Below are positions 50,509 through 59,442 of a stretch of DNA of 64,000 bases, piece by piece. The stretch is from Chromatiales bacterium (GTDB lineage: Bacteria; Pseudomonadota; Gammaproteobacteria; Thiohalomonadales; Thiohalomonadaceae): assembly GCA_003251535.1 (NCBI GenBank), contig QKFD01000118.1:31948-95947 (forward strand), written 5' to 3'. The notes beneath the pieces were generated by a model. It did no database searches, had not been told where the DNA came from, and was given only the letters and a program-made list of their open reading frames with translations. Numbering within the stretch: position 1 is the first letter of the stretch; every line of letters begins with the position of its first letter. The position numbers and the translations under genes are program-made.

Positions 50509-53500
50509 TGGATCACCTCTTCCCAAGAGAGCCGACCAGTCTGGAAGCCGTCAAGCGGGGCGATCTTGCGACCACCGTCATCTTCACCACTACCCGTCTG
50601 GTTATTGGAGGTGAACTGGATGTCATCGATGATGCTCGACTCGTTGGGCATGGCATCCACTTTTTCGCCCACCGCAACGTCACCACCCCCGATAAGGTCA
50701 TTCTCATCAACGATGTTGTCGCCGTTCACATCGAACACCGCCTCATCCGGCGCACCGCAGTTACTCATCGCCACCGACATCAACCAACCATCACCACCGG
50801 CGTCGCACGGTTCAGTGGAGGGGATAACCGTGTTGAAGAAGACTACGCCCCCCCGCAGCAGTGAGTTGGCAACCACCCGCTCGCCACGGGCAGGCAGGTC
50901 GAGGTAACAGCCCCGTGCATTGGAGGTGTAGTCCACCTCGTTGTTGCTGACCGTGCGCAGGTCGCCAGAGGTCGAGACCGTCTGCTCCACCAAGTCCGAG
51001 GTATAGACGCGCCCGGCGCCGTTGTCCCACACCGAGTAGAACGACTGGGTGCTGATGTCAGCGAGATCATTCACCACCAAGTACTGGCCCGTACCGAAGA
51101 AGACTTGAACATTGGGCAGATTACCGTCGTGGGTCCTGACCGAGCCATTACGGGCCACCGATGGCGCACTCGTAATCGGTTGGTGGTTGGGCGTGCTAAA
51201 CAGCGGCTGTCCACCATCGATGCTCCAACCATTAAGGGATTTAGCGCTTAGGTCAAAGGCCCACATGTTGCCCTGGAGGTCACCGGCGTAGGCCCGATCG
51301 GCTATTCCGTCCCGATCCAGATCCACCACTGTTGGGCTAGAGAGGCCGTTGGGTGAAGCACTGGTACCCACCCCAGTGGAGATCTTCACGTAGCCCTGTC
51401 CTTCCTTCCAACCTTTGGTGCCAAAGCCATCTAAGAAGACAATGAACAGCGCGGCATCGCCGTTGTCGCTGTTATAGCCATTGCCGAAGATGGCGGCCCA
51501 CTTACCGTTCTGCATCTTGACGATACTGGGCCGTGAGAAGGTAAACCCCAGATCCTCATCATCCGCCGAGGTGAACTCCCACATCACATCGCCGATATCA
51601 AACTTTGGCGTCGTGACATCTAGGGCAAAGTAGCCGCGGCCACCGCCCCGCAGTCCACCGACCAGCACCGTGCCCCAGCTACCCCCCAACTCGACATCAG
51701 ATACCGTCGGGGTGAGGTCAACGTAGTAGTGGTGGCTGTAGTCCGGATCCGAGAGGTAGTGGAGACCGGCATTGGGTTCGGTAGAGTAGACAGAACCGGG
51801 GACATACCCCATCACCTCTTTACCGGTCGCGGTATCAAACCCATGCAGCATCCCGTCGTTACCGCCGGCGTAGAGCACGGGATCACGACTCACCGTATCG
51901 GCCCATGCCCGGTAACTCGCACCCAGGTCACCTGGGAAACTGAGGTTGGGGGACCCCACATAGACCGGCGCCGAGTAGACCAGATCCCCTAGCAGGCTAC
52001 CCCGGACACGGAAGTCGAGATTGGTCCCCTCATTGCTGCGCTCGCCCCGGATGTACTCCAGACGCGCCTGGGCCACCGTATCGTTGGATTGAGACCCATC
52101 CGAGTTGGTGCGTAGGTCATCCTTCTGCTCATCGGTCAGATCCGCCCAGTCGAAGTACGAACCGCTACCTTCGCCATCGTAGGTGAGGATGTTGCGGTTG
52201 GCCGATGTCATGGTATCCAGCTCCTCCGCTGCATTCCACACCTCGGCCCCAAGCTGGCCATTGTTGATATCCAGGTTGTAGGCACGCAGCTCGCCACTCC
52301 AATCGTTGGAGTTGAACATGGCGATGTAGACGCGGGTATCGTCGGTGAGAGTTGCCGTATTGAAGGCCGTGGCCGATGCCGAGCCGATACCGCTGACGAA
52401 GTGGCGTAACGCCTGCTCCATGCGGTCTGCGATCTCTGCGGGGGTACGGGCATTTAACATCTCGCCGCGACCGTTGATGGCAGCGTGATAGAGGTCATCC
52501 ACCTGCTTCTGGCTACGCTCACCATTCACATCTGTCCAGGCCGGCGGATTGTCATAGGCATCATCCGTGGTCTCATACCCCTGACCGTAGATGAAGCCCG
52601 TCGCCCCTAAACCCACCGCATAGGTGTTCATATGCTGGGCGGCGTTGCAGTCGAGGCGTGCATCCGGACAATCACGATGCACTGGGACATCGTTATCTAG
52701 GTCGGTACGCAGGTCGTTTTTGTAGTAGTACATGGCGATGTCGGCCATGGTGTTGCTATAGCTATCGGCGTAGGGCGACCCTTGACCGCCATCGGCATTC
52801 CCCACCCCGGAGCTGGTGCTGAGGCTGGCAAAACCATCGGTAAACAGCAGGCCGGCACACTTTTGACAACGCTCGGTGATAGGGGCATTGCCATCGGTCC
52901 GCTTGTACTGCTGACCGATATGGTTTACCGCCTCACGGCTAGGGGTACCACCAGAGCCGACAAAGCTATAGAGGGTGTCGTAGAAGGTGTCGCGCTGCGT
53001 GTCATAGTCGAGCATCGACACATTGACGCGGTTATTGATCTTAAACAGCCCGACCCGCAGACCGCTCAAGCGATCAAAGGCCCGACCCACACCACCACGC
53101 ATCGCCAAATGGCGTTTGCGGTAGTAGGAGAACCAGTTAGCAAAGTTCTGTAGATCATCCCCCGCAGCGGAGTGGGCCACTAGACAACCACCATCGGGCC
53201 CCAAGGCATCCACACCGGAGAGCCCACTGGGATTACTCTCGAATGCCTTGTAGTGGTTCGGATTGGGGCTGGCACAGCTACCGCTCCCTACCCCCGAGAC
53301 ACTGTAGTTCCCGGTCTCGGTCCGCAGGTAGTAGACCTTCGGGTCAAACTCGATACCGTAGTCCTTATAGGTGCTGCTCACCGTAAAAGAGGAGCTAGCG
53401 GTCTTCCAGCTGCCGTCGTAGTACACGGTCCCCTTGGGCACCACCGCCCCTTTGTGGAGCCGGAAGGTCTGATTGCTCCCGGAATATTTCAAGGTTCCGG

Positions 53501-54071
53501 TCAGATTGAACTGGAAGGTATCGCGGCCATTCTCTGGATCCGTCGGCGCCGACGAAGGGCTGATATCGGCAAAGGTCTGCGCTGAGTAGCTCACCCAAGG
53601 TTTGTAGACCACATCCGGGCTAAAGTAGGCCCGGTTGTAGTCCGGACTACGGGCAAAGGCGAACTGTGGCAGCGGTGGGACCGCATAGTGGTCGTTGCTG
53701 CTGTCGCTATAGACCCGTTTACCCGTACCGGTACCGTTCGGGAAGAGATAAACATACTTCTTCCAGGTGCTATTGGCCGAGCCGTCCGTGTTGAAGAAGG
53801 GGATCCCCGAATCATCAACAAACGACTGGTTACTGGATGAGGTGTTCCACCACAAGGCACCATCGTTGGTGGCGAAGAGCATCTCGCCATCCATACTACC
53901 CGAGTCATCGATGGCCATGATGACGTTTGGTTTCACCTGGGTGGTCGCAAATAGTGGCACCTGGGGTAGCGCCCCAAGGGCAGCCGCCTGGGCAGGGACC
54001 GGCAGCAACGCGGCGCAGGCAACCAGGAAGCCTACCACGTGACCAGAGCTGAGATACGGTTTCGAGTTCAT
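50505..54071 (-). CDS. pilY1: Type IV pilus tip adhesin/assembly protein PilY1
   Basis: A 1188-residue exported protein. ATG 54071 begins a signal peptide (VVGFLVACAALLPVPAQAA). A von Willebrand A-like part follows, with MAIDDSGSMDGEMLF (MIDAS DxSxS). The C-terminal beta-propeller (about 700-1188) has VLYAGGNDGMLHGFDTATGKE, calcium-binding VVDLDRDGIADRAYAGDLQGNMWAFDLS, and a DVNGDNIVDENDLI loop. The C-terminal PilY1 architecture of Pseudomonas is kept. PilY1 acts in pilus extension, twitching and surface sensing. It lies between pilX and pilE and has an Asn/Thr-rich N-terminal half. Confidence 0.93.
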   Translation of the reverse strand: MNSKPYLSSGHVVGFLVACAALLPVPAQAAALGALPQVPLFATTQVKPNVIMAIDDSGSMDGEMLFATNDGALWWNTSSSNQSFVDDSGIPFFNTDGSANSTWKKYVYLFPNGTGTGKRVYSDSSNDHYAVPPLPQFAFARSPDYNRAYFSPDVVYKPWVSYSAQTFADISPSSAPTDPENGRDTFQFNLTGTLKYSGSNQTFRLHKGAVVPKGTVYYDGSWKTASSSFTVSSTYKDYGIEFDPKVYYLRTETGNYSVSGVGSGSCASPNPNHYKAFESNPSGLSGVDALGPDGGCLVAHSAAGDDLQNFANWFSYYRKRHLAMRGGVGRAFDRLSGLRVGLFKINNRVNVSMLDYDTQRDTFYDTLYSFVGSGGTPSREAVNHIGQQYKRTDGNAPITERCQKCAGLLFTDGFASLSTSSGVGNADGGQGSPYADSYSNTMADIAMYYYKNDLRTDLDNDVPVHRDCPDARLDCNAAQHMNTYAVGLGATGFIYGQGYETTDDAYDNPPAWTDVNGERSQKQVDDLYHAAINGRGEMLNARTPAEIADRMEQALRHFVSGIGSASATAFNTATLTDDTRVYIAMFNSNDWSGELRAYNLDINNGQLGAEVWNAAEELDTMTSANRNILTYDGEGSGSYFDWADLTDEQKDDLRTNSDGSQSNDTVAQARLEYIRGERSNEGTNLDFRVRGSLLGDLVYSAPVYVGSPNLSFPGDLGASYRAWADTVSRDPVLYAGGNDGMLHGFDTATGKEVMGYVPGSVYSTEPNAGLHYLSDPDYSHHYYVDLTPTVSDVELGGSWGTVLVGGLRGGGRGYFALDVTTPKFDIGDVMWEFTSADDEDLGFTFSRPSIVKMQNGKWAAIFGNGYNSDNGDAALFIVFLDGFGTKGWKEGQGYVKISTGVGTSASPNGLSSPTVVDLDRDGIADRAYAGDLQGNMWAFDLSAKSLNGWSIDGGQPLFSTPNHQPITSAPSVARNGSVRTHDGNLPNVQVFFGTGQYLVVNDLADISTQSFYSVWDNGAGRVYTSDLVEQTVSTSGDLRTVSNNEVDYTSNARGCYLDLPARGERVVANSLLRGGVVFFNTVIPSTEPCDAGGDGWLMSVAMSNCGAPDEAVFDVNGDNIVDENDLIGGGDVAVGEKVDAMPNESSIIDDIQFTSNNQTGSGEDDGGRKIAPLDGFQTGRLSWEEVIQ

Positions 54072-54099
54072 GTCTGTGACTCCGTACATGCCTGTGCCG

Positions 54100-54639
54100 C
54101 TAGAACTGACGGCCGAAGTGGCTGCGGATATAAACCTTGGCGTGTTCGCTACCACCAAATCCCCGAGCAGTGATGCGGAATATTGAGGTCGCTTCACCTT
54201 TGTTCTCGGGATACCCTCCACCGATTGCCACGTTCTCATCAGGCGGATAGACATCCTGGATATATTCAATGAAATAGGTCGGTGGCTCTGCGGCCCCGTC
54301 CAGCACTGGCGCCGAACGGCTATCGGTCCAATTGGCATCGACCAAGGGATCCGCCTCATCCACCGGGCGCGGGCTGCCATAGAGCCCGCCGCTACCGTTC
54401 CAACCCTCTACCGTCGCCTTGGAACCCAACCCGCGCAGGAGCTGTTCGGCATCACGCACCGCCGCCTCAGCCGATTGGAAGGCGAGGTTCTGGTCCCGTA
54501 AATTGCCCGCCATTTTCTCCTGCATATTGGCCGAGTTCATGGATGAGACGGCAAGGAGCGTCAACACCATCAGCAGGATTAGGCTGATGACCAGTGCCGC
54601 TCCATCCTGTTGTCGAGAGATTCTTATTTGCTGGCCCAT
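54100..54639 (-). CDS. pilX: Type IV pilus minor pilin PilX
   Basis: A 179-residue protein. ATG 54639 gives MGQQIRISRQQDGAALVISLILLMVLTLLAVSSMNSANMQEKMAGNLRDQNLAFQSAEAAVRDAEQLLRG, the PilX N-terminal signature: a prepilin-like membrane helix without the usual FTLIEL, then 'EKMAGN..D...AFQ.AEAA..DAE'. Its ends are 19 bp after pilW and 28 bp before the PilY1 start. Confidence 0.9.
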   Translation of the reverse strand: MGQQIRISRQQDGAALVISLILLMVLTLLAVSSMNSANMQEKMAGNLRDQNLAFQSAEAAVRDAEQLLRGLGSKATVEGWNGSGGLYGSPRPVDEADPLVDANWTDSRSAPVLDGAAEPPTYFIEYIQDVYPPDENVAIGGGYPENKGEATSIFRITARGFGGSEHAKVYIRSHFGRQF

Positions 54640-54658
54640 TGTCAGGTCCCCTTCGGGC

Positions 54659-55645
54659 TCAAAGCGCACGATTGCGGATAGCCACCGTTGTGGAGAAGCT
54701 CTGCCGCAAACGACCATCTGCATTGCTACTGCTGATGCGCTCGTCAGAGGAGGTGGCCAGGGTCACGGTCATCCGCAGACTCACGGCCTCTTCCATATCG
54801 AGGGCAGGATCACCCGCTGAGAGATAGCGGTCAGCACTGCCATCGCCATCTAGGTCTTGCCCATAGAGCAGTTGCAGATCGTCGATCCCGGAGATGAGCT
54901 CATTGGGTGCATCGTTGTCCTCCTGGCGATAGAGCGCGAGATCACCATGGGCATTCGTCTTCACCTCATAGGAGATGCTACTAATGCGATAGAGCATCGC
55001 GCCGCTGTCGTAAGACTTGGAGAGGCAGTGGGGGTTAGAGCCGGGATTGGTGCAGACCCCTTGGTTGTAGTTGCGCACGCCATCGATCACGGTACCGGTG
55101 TTATGCCCTACCTCGATCTTCTTCATGCTGCCAGAGGCTTGGGTATTGGTACTGGTGATCATGAAGAAGTCCCCTGCACCACAATCGCTCAGCAACACGG
55201 TATCGCCCTCATTGAGTGACTTGTTGGTCTCAACAAAGAGCGTGGCCGAGCTGTTGGGGGGATAGGGAGTCACCAGGTGCAGGCCCGCGTCAGCCGTAGT
55301 GAGCAGAGTGAACTTATCCGGATCAGAACCACCATCCGTGCCGGCAATGCCGAGGGTGGTGAATGGATCGGTACCCGCTGACGGTGAGGCGGGGTTTTGG
55401 GTGTGGTCGATGAGATCCGGTGGTGAACAGCCCCTGAAACCGGCCATCCGCAGGTCATGGGCTAACATGTAGAAGGCGAAGCGGGAATCCTCCTGCAAAC
55501 GGGCCGTCGCACTCTGCACCCGCTGCCCCTCGCGGCTACCCAGAAACACCGTACCGATACCGGCAATCAGCAGCAGGCCCAGCGCCATCGAGATCATCAG
55601 CTCGATCATCGAGACGCCACGCTGCTGGTGGCGGCTCGAACTCAT
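54659..55645 (-). CDS. pilW: Type IV pilus minor pilin PilW
   Basis: A 328-residue prepilin-like protein. ATG 55645 overlaps the pilV stop (ATGA). Leader MSSSRHQQRG, then VSMIELMISMALGLLLIAGIGTVFLGSREGQRVQSATARLQEDSRFAFYMLAHDLRMAGFRGC, the conserved PilW helix and 'RMAGFRGC' motif. The length matches PilW. It links the other minor pilins in the operon. Confidence 0.9.
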   Translation of the reverse strand: MSSSRHQQRGVSMIELMISMALGLLLIAGIGTVFLGSREGQRVQSATARLQEDSRFAFYMLAHDLRMAGFRGCSPPDLIDHTQNPASPSAGTDPFTTLGIAGTDGGSDPDKFTLLTTADAGLHLVTPYPPNSSATLFVETNKSLNEGDTVLLSDCGAGDFFMITSTNTQASGSMKKIEVGHNTGTVIDGVRNYNQGVCTNPGSNPHCLSKSYDSGAMLYRISSISYEVKTNAHGDLALYRQEDNDAPNELISGIDDLQLLYGQDLDGDGSADRYLSAGDPALDMEEAVSLRMTVTLATSSDERISSSNADGRLRQSFSTTVAIRNRAL

Positions 55646-56115
55646 GGGCGGAAATCGAGAATGAAGCATTTCAGATCCCCCTCTCCGCAGTCGGTCCCAG
55701 TGGCCCCGCTGCGCTCTTCGTCCCACATCACCCGCACCTCATAAGTGCCGTTCCCGTCAGCTAGGTCACTCACCTGCCCTAAACCGGCCGGCAGAGCACT
55801 GGCGACAGTGGTACCCCACTCATAAGCGTCATACTGCGCCATCTGCGCTGCCGTACAGCCAGAGGTGACACACCCTGGGTCGCTGGCAGGTCCGTTGATC
55901 CCATCGTAATCAGCGACAGCATCCCGATTGGCGCGCATCCGGTCGGCCATGTCATAGGCCAACATGGTGGCTACCGATCGGTGCATCGCCCGCTGGTTAT
56001 CTTGCACACCTCGCAACTGCATCCCAGCCAAGCCCAAAAGACCGATCGATAACACCACCACTGTGATGAGCACTTCGATCATGGAAACGCCTTGCTGCCG
56101 TCGTATGCTCGACAT
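55642..56115 (-). CDS. pilV: Type IV pilus minor pilin PilV
   Basis: A 157-residue prepilin. ATG 56115 gives the leader MSSIRRQQG followed by VSMIEVLITVVVLSIGLLGLAGMQLRGVQDNQRAMHRSVATMLAYDMADRMRANRDAV, which is typical PilV (GLAGMQ, YDMADRMRAN). ATG 56130 is an alternative, overlapping the fimT stop by TAATG. Two Cys at the C-terminus probably form a disulfide. Confidence 0.9.
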   Translation of the reverse strand: MSSIRRQQGVSMIEVLITVVVLSIGLLGLAGMQLRGVQDNQRAMHRSVATMLAYDMADRMRANRDAVADYDGINGPASDPGCVTSGCTAAQMAQYDAYEWGTTVASALPAGLGQVSDLADGNGTYEVRVMWDEERSGATGTDCGEGDLKCFILDFRP

Positions 56116-56129
56116 GGTTCCACTCACCA

Positions 56130-56609
56130 TTACGGACAGGTCTCGTGAGAGACTTGGATACGCCCACCAGAACCAACTTCGATCTGGCGCCCCTCCAAAC
56201 CGGCCTCTGGCCGACAGAGCCAAAACACGACCGGGGTCTTATCAGCGACAAAACCTTGAGAATCAAAAGTGACACGGTCGTTATCGGCCACCAGTGTGTT
56301 GTTCCCCTCCAGCGTCTCTGCGCGGGTGCGCAATAGCTCATCCACGCCCCCCGCATCGGTGCTGTATACATCCCAACCACTCGTCCAGGTTGCGCTGTTG
56401 CTCGTGCTCCCAACCCACGACTCCCGACCACGGCGAATTGCCTCACTGCGGGCCAGGTTAAGCGCGGCAACCAGCTCGTTGCTCTGGGTGCCAAGCCGGG
56501 AACGAGCAATCGTCTCGTTAAACGAGGGGGCCGCCAGGGAGACAAGAATGGCCATCACCGCAAGGGTGAGCATCAGCTCCACCAGGGTCACGCCAGCCGA
56601 ATATTTCAT
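56130..56609 (-). CDS. fimT: GspH/FimT-family pseudopilin
   Basis: A 159-residue prepilin. ATG 56609 gives MKYSAG followed by VTLVELMLTLAVMAILVSLAAPSFNETIARSRLGTQSNELVAALNLARSEAIRRGR, matching GspH/FimT (E5, P22, 'ARSEAI.R'). First gene of the minor-pilin operon fimT-pilV-pilW-pilX-pilY1-pilE; the 250-bp region upstream should hold the promoter, though no sigma-54 box was found there. FimT proteins bind DNA in natural transformation in some species. Confidence 0.88.
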   Translation of the reverse strand: MKYSAGVTLVELMLTLAVMAILVSLAAPSFNETIARSRLGTQSNELVAALNLARSEAIRRGRESWVGSTSNSATWTSGWDVYSTDAGGVDELLRTRAETLEGNNTLVADNDRVTFDSQGFVADKTPVVFWLCRPEAGLEGRQIEVGSGGRIQVSHETCP

Positions 56610-56865
56610 GGCAAACACCTGTTGCTCATATGAGGACCGTAGTGGGTCCGGGCAAGGGCCGACCCCCACCCGAAACCAGGGTGTCGTAGACCGGATCAAA
56701 CTGTGGGTACTCCATCGGATTTAGGGATAGTCTCGCCGCTAGGGCTTAACACACCCTTATCCAGAGGTGAAACCAGTCACAAAACAGCTGCTTGAAACAG
56801 TTCTGAAGGGTGTATCAGGAGAAATCGTAGGGATTTTTAGAAGGGGGGAGAGCACTCCAAAGAGG

Positions 56866-57558
56866 TTAGCTAATCCGCGCTAAACTCCCTTTGTTGCCAG
56901 TAAGTTGCGACCAGATTCGGCCCACGTGATACCAGTGTAGATAGTAGGCCTCACCCCCTATTCGGGCCCATGTCACAGGAGTGAAAAATGGTTCGGCCTC
57001 AGCGGCGCAGAGTGGTGGTGAGAGGGAGAGGCCTGCGGCCAGCGCGGCGATCCTGGCCAGATGGTAGCGACTAGAGACCAGTCCCAGCCGCGGCACCCGC
57101 CCCTCGACTGCCGCCATCGTGCGCAGTAATAACCTGGCCTCTGTCAGGTTCTCTAAGGTGTGGCGCGAACGCTCTTCCAGCAAGATGGCGCTATCGGGCA
57201 CCCCCTCCGCACGCAGCCAATAACGACCGGCTTGGGCCTCGCTCGGTGCGCCAGGCCGGGTCTCCCCCCCCAGCAGTAATAACCGCCGGCAGCGTCCAGT
57301 GCGGTAGAGCGCCAGGGCACGACCCAACCGGCGGCGGTAATCGGGCGAGGGTTGTCCATAACGATTAAGGCGCATCCCAGCCACGAGGAGGAGATCGCAC
57401 TGGATGCTACTCGGTGTGTGGCGGGCATAGCGCCAGGTACGCCGGAGGGCGAAAAGGCCAGTGAGTCCCAATGAACCCACTAGCACAATGTTAGAGAGCA
57501 GGAAGGTGAAGAGCCCATCGCCCCCTAACCAAGGGGTGTGGGGCGATGGACAGCTCAC
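56866..57558 (-). CDS. YdcF-like DUF218 membrane protein
   Basis: A 230-residue protein. An N-terminal membrane helix (LFTFLLSNIVLVGSLGLTGLFAL) is followed by a DUF218/ElyC-SanA-YdcF domain: CDLLLVAGMRLNRYGQPSPDYRRRLGRALALYRTGRCRRLLLLGGETRPGAPSEAQAGRYWLRAEGVPDSAILLEERSRHTLENLTEARLLL. The GTG start at 57558 is 3 bp after the purD stop, so the two genes are probably co-transcribed. Family function is not fully established; members act in envelope biogenesis or nucleotide binding. Confidence 0.85.
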   Translation of the reverse strand: MSCPSPHTPWLGGDGLFTFLLSNIVLVGSLGLTGLFALRRTWRYARHTPSSIQCDLLLVAGMRLNRYGQPSPDYRRRLGRALALYRTGRCRRLLLLGGETRPGAPSEAQAGRYWLRAEGVPDSAILLEERSRHTLENLTEARLLLRTMAAVEGRVPRLGLVSSRYHLARIAALAAGLSLSPPLCAAEAEPFFTPVTWARIGGEAYYLHWYHVGRIWSQLTGNKGSLARIS

Positions 57559-57561
57559 CCG

Positions 57562-58851
57562 CTAACGCCCCTGCTCCCGGGCAACGGCCCGGTAGCCGAT
57601 GTCGTGCCGATAGTAGATCCCATCCCAGTGGATGGTCTCGGCCAATTGATAGGCGCGCTGCTGCGCCTCGCTCACCGTCTCTCCCAAAGCAGTGGCACAG
57701 AGGACACGCCCACCAGTGGTCACCACGGCGCCGCTGCGCTCTGCCGTCCCGGCATGAAACAGCTTGCCCCCCTCCCCTGCGGCGCGCTGGAGTCCATGGA
57801 TGACCTCACCTTTGCGGTAGTCACCAGGGTAACCGCCGGCCGCCAACACCACCCCCAGCGCGGCACGCGGGTCCCACTCGGCCTCAACTTGGTCGAGCCG
57901 GCGGTCGAGCGCGGCTTCACACAGGGCCACCAGGTCCGAACGCAGCCGCAACATGATGGGTTGGGTCTCCGGATCACCAAACCGGCAGTTAAACTCCAGT
58001 ACCTTCGGCCGACCATCCGGACCCACCATCACCCCGGCATAGAGAAAACCGGTGTAGGGGCGCCCCTCTGCTGCCATGCCGTTGATGGTAGGGAGGATCA
58101 CCTCATCCATGATGCGCTGGTGCAGTTCAGGGGTGACCACTGGCGCCGGCGAGTAGGCGCCCATCCCACCCGTATTGGGGCCGGTGTCACCGTTACCCAC
58201 CGCCTTGTGGTCTTGTGAAGAGGCCATGGCTAAGGCGTGACGCCCGTCGGCCATGACAATAAAGCTGGCCTCCTCACCACGCAGAAACTCCTCCACCACC
58301 ACCCGGCTGCCCGCCGTACCGAAGGCGTTACCGGCCAACATATCGTGGGCGGCGGCCACGGCCTCCTCGACGCTGCCAGCCACCACCACCCCTTTGCCAG
58401 CGGCCAGACCATCGGCCTTCACCACGATAGGGGCCCCCATCTGCCGGATATAGGCCTCAGCGGCGGCGGCATCGGTGAAGGCGCCGTAGGCAGCGGTAGG
58501 GATACCGTGGCGAGCGAGGAATGCCTTGGTGAAGGCCTTGGAACCCTCCAGCTCAGCCGCCGCCTGGCTGGGACCGAAGCAGCGCAAGCCAGCGGCATTA
58601 AACGCATCGACGATGCCCAACACCAACGGCGCCTCGGGACCCACAATGGTCAACCCCACCCCCCGCTCGCGGGCAAAACGCACCAGACCCGCCACATCAT
58701 CGGCGGCGATGGCCACATTCTCCAGCTTCGGTTCTTGGGCAGTGCCGGCGTTACCAGGCGCCACATAGACCTTCTGCACCTTGGAGGAGCAGGCCACCTT
58801 CCAGGCAAGCGCGTGTTCGCGCCCACCACCGCCAACCACCAGCACCTTCAT
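57562..58851 (-). CDS. purD: Phosphoribosylamine-glycine ligase
   Basis: PurD is the second enzyme of purine biosynthesis (GAR synthetase). The 429-residue ATP-grasp protein has MKVLVVGGGGREHALAWKVACSSKVQKVYVAPGNAGTA, VVGPEAPL-like IVGPEAPLVLGIVDAFNAAG, GLAAGKGVVVA, DHKAVGNGDTGPNTGGMGAYSPAP, and LEFNCRFGDPETQP. Complete, standard length. Confidence 0.97.
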   Translation of the reverse strand: MKVLVVGGGGREHALAWKVACSSKVQKVYVAPGNAGTAQEPKLENVAIAADDVAGLVRFARERGVGLTIVGPEAPLVLGIVDAFNAAGLRCFGPSQAAAELEGSKAFTKAFLARHGIPTAAYGAFTDAAAAEAYIRQMGAPIVVKADGLAAGKGVVVAGSVEEAVAAAHDMLAGNAFGTAGSRVVVEEFLRGEEASFIVMADGRHALAMASSQDHKAVGNGDTGPNTGGMGAYSPAPVVTPELHQRIMDEVILPTINGMAAEGRPYTGFLYAGVMVGPDGRPKVLEFNCRFGDPETQPIMLRLRSDLVALCEAALDRRLDQVEAEWDPRAALGVVLAAGGYPGDYRKGEVIHGLQRAAGEGGKLFHAGTAERSGAVVTTGGRVLCATALGETVSEAQQRAYQLAETIHWDGIYYRHDIGYRAVAREQGR

Positions 58852-58974
58852 TAGGAGTCCACCTCACTGCAATACAAGAAAAGGCTGCGTAGTGTACGGT
58901 CTGCCGAGGGCGCTGTCTGCGCACGCCCTCTACTGCACAACCCCGCGCCCTTGAGAAGCCAACATAGACCGCCC

Positions 58975-59442
58975 CTATCCCGGTTTCATCACCATCAACC
59001 CCACCACCGCCACCATCGCACCGAAGGCGGGTACGCCCAACCAGAACCAGTAGCGGGCGTAGCGCTGGTAACAAGGTGGCAGCTCCCGCCCATCCCGCAC
59101 CGCCTGCTCCGCCAAAGCGCGCATCCGGAGCTGGAGCCAGACCACGGGTAACCAGCAGATCCCCGCCAACCCATAGAGGGCGAACGAGCCAAGGAGCCAA
59201 GGGGTAGAGAGGGGCCAACCAGCCCACCACGCCAGAGCTATCCCGGTGACCGGCTGGAGGATGAGCGTGGGGGTGGTGAAGAGCCAGTCCGCCAACACCA
59301 CATGCCGATTGACCACCGCAATGGCAGCCACCACCCCCTGCCGATCGGCCATGAACTTATAAAAGGCGCTGCCGAGCCCAAGCCCAAACAGCACAATGGC
59401 GCTCAAAATGTGGGTCCACTTGAGCCATAGATAGAGGTTCAT
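58975..59442 (-). CDS. DUF2269 integral membrane protein
   Basis: A 155-residue inner-membrane protein with four predicted helices. ATG 59442 overlaps the SDR gene stop by ATGA. The start MNLYLWLKWTHILSAIVLFGLGLGSAFYKFMADRQGVVA and the middle FTTPTLILQPVTGIALAWWAGWPL are typical of DUF2269. It is the third member of the regulator-SDR-DUF2269 set. Role unknown. Confidence 0.85.
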   Translation of the reverse strand: MNLYLWLKWTHILSAIVLFGLGLGSAFYKFMADRQGVVAAIAVVNRHVVLADWLFTTPTLILQPVTGIALAWWAGWPLSTPWLLGSFALYGLAGICWLPVVWLQLRMRALAEQAVRDGRELPPCYQRYARYWFWLGVPAFGAMVAVVGLMVMKPG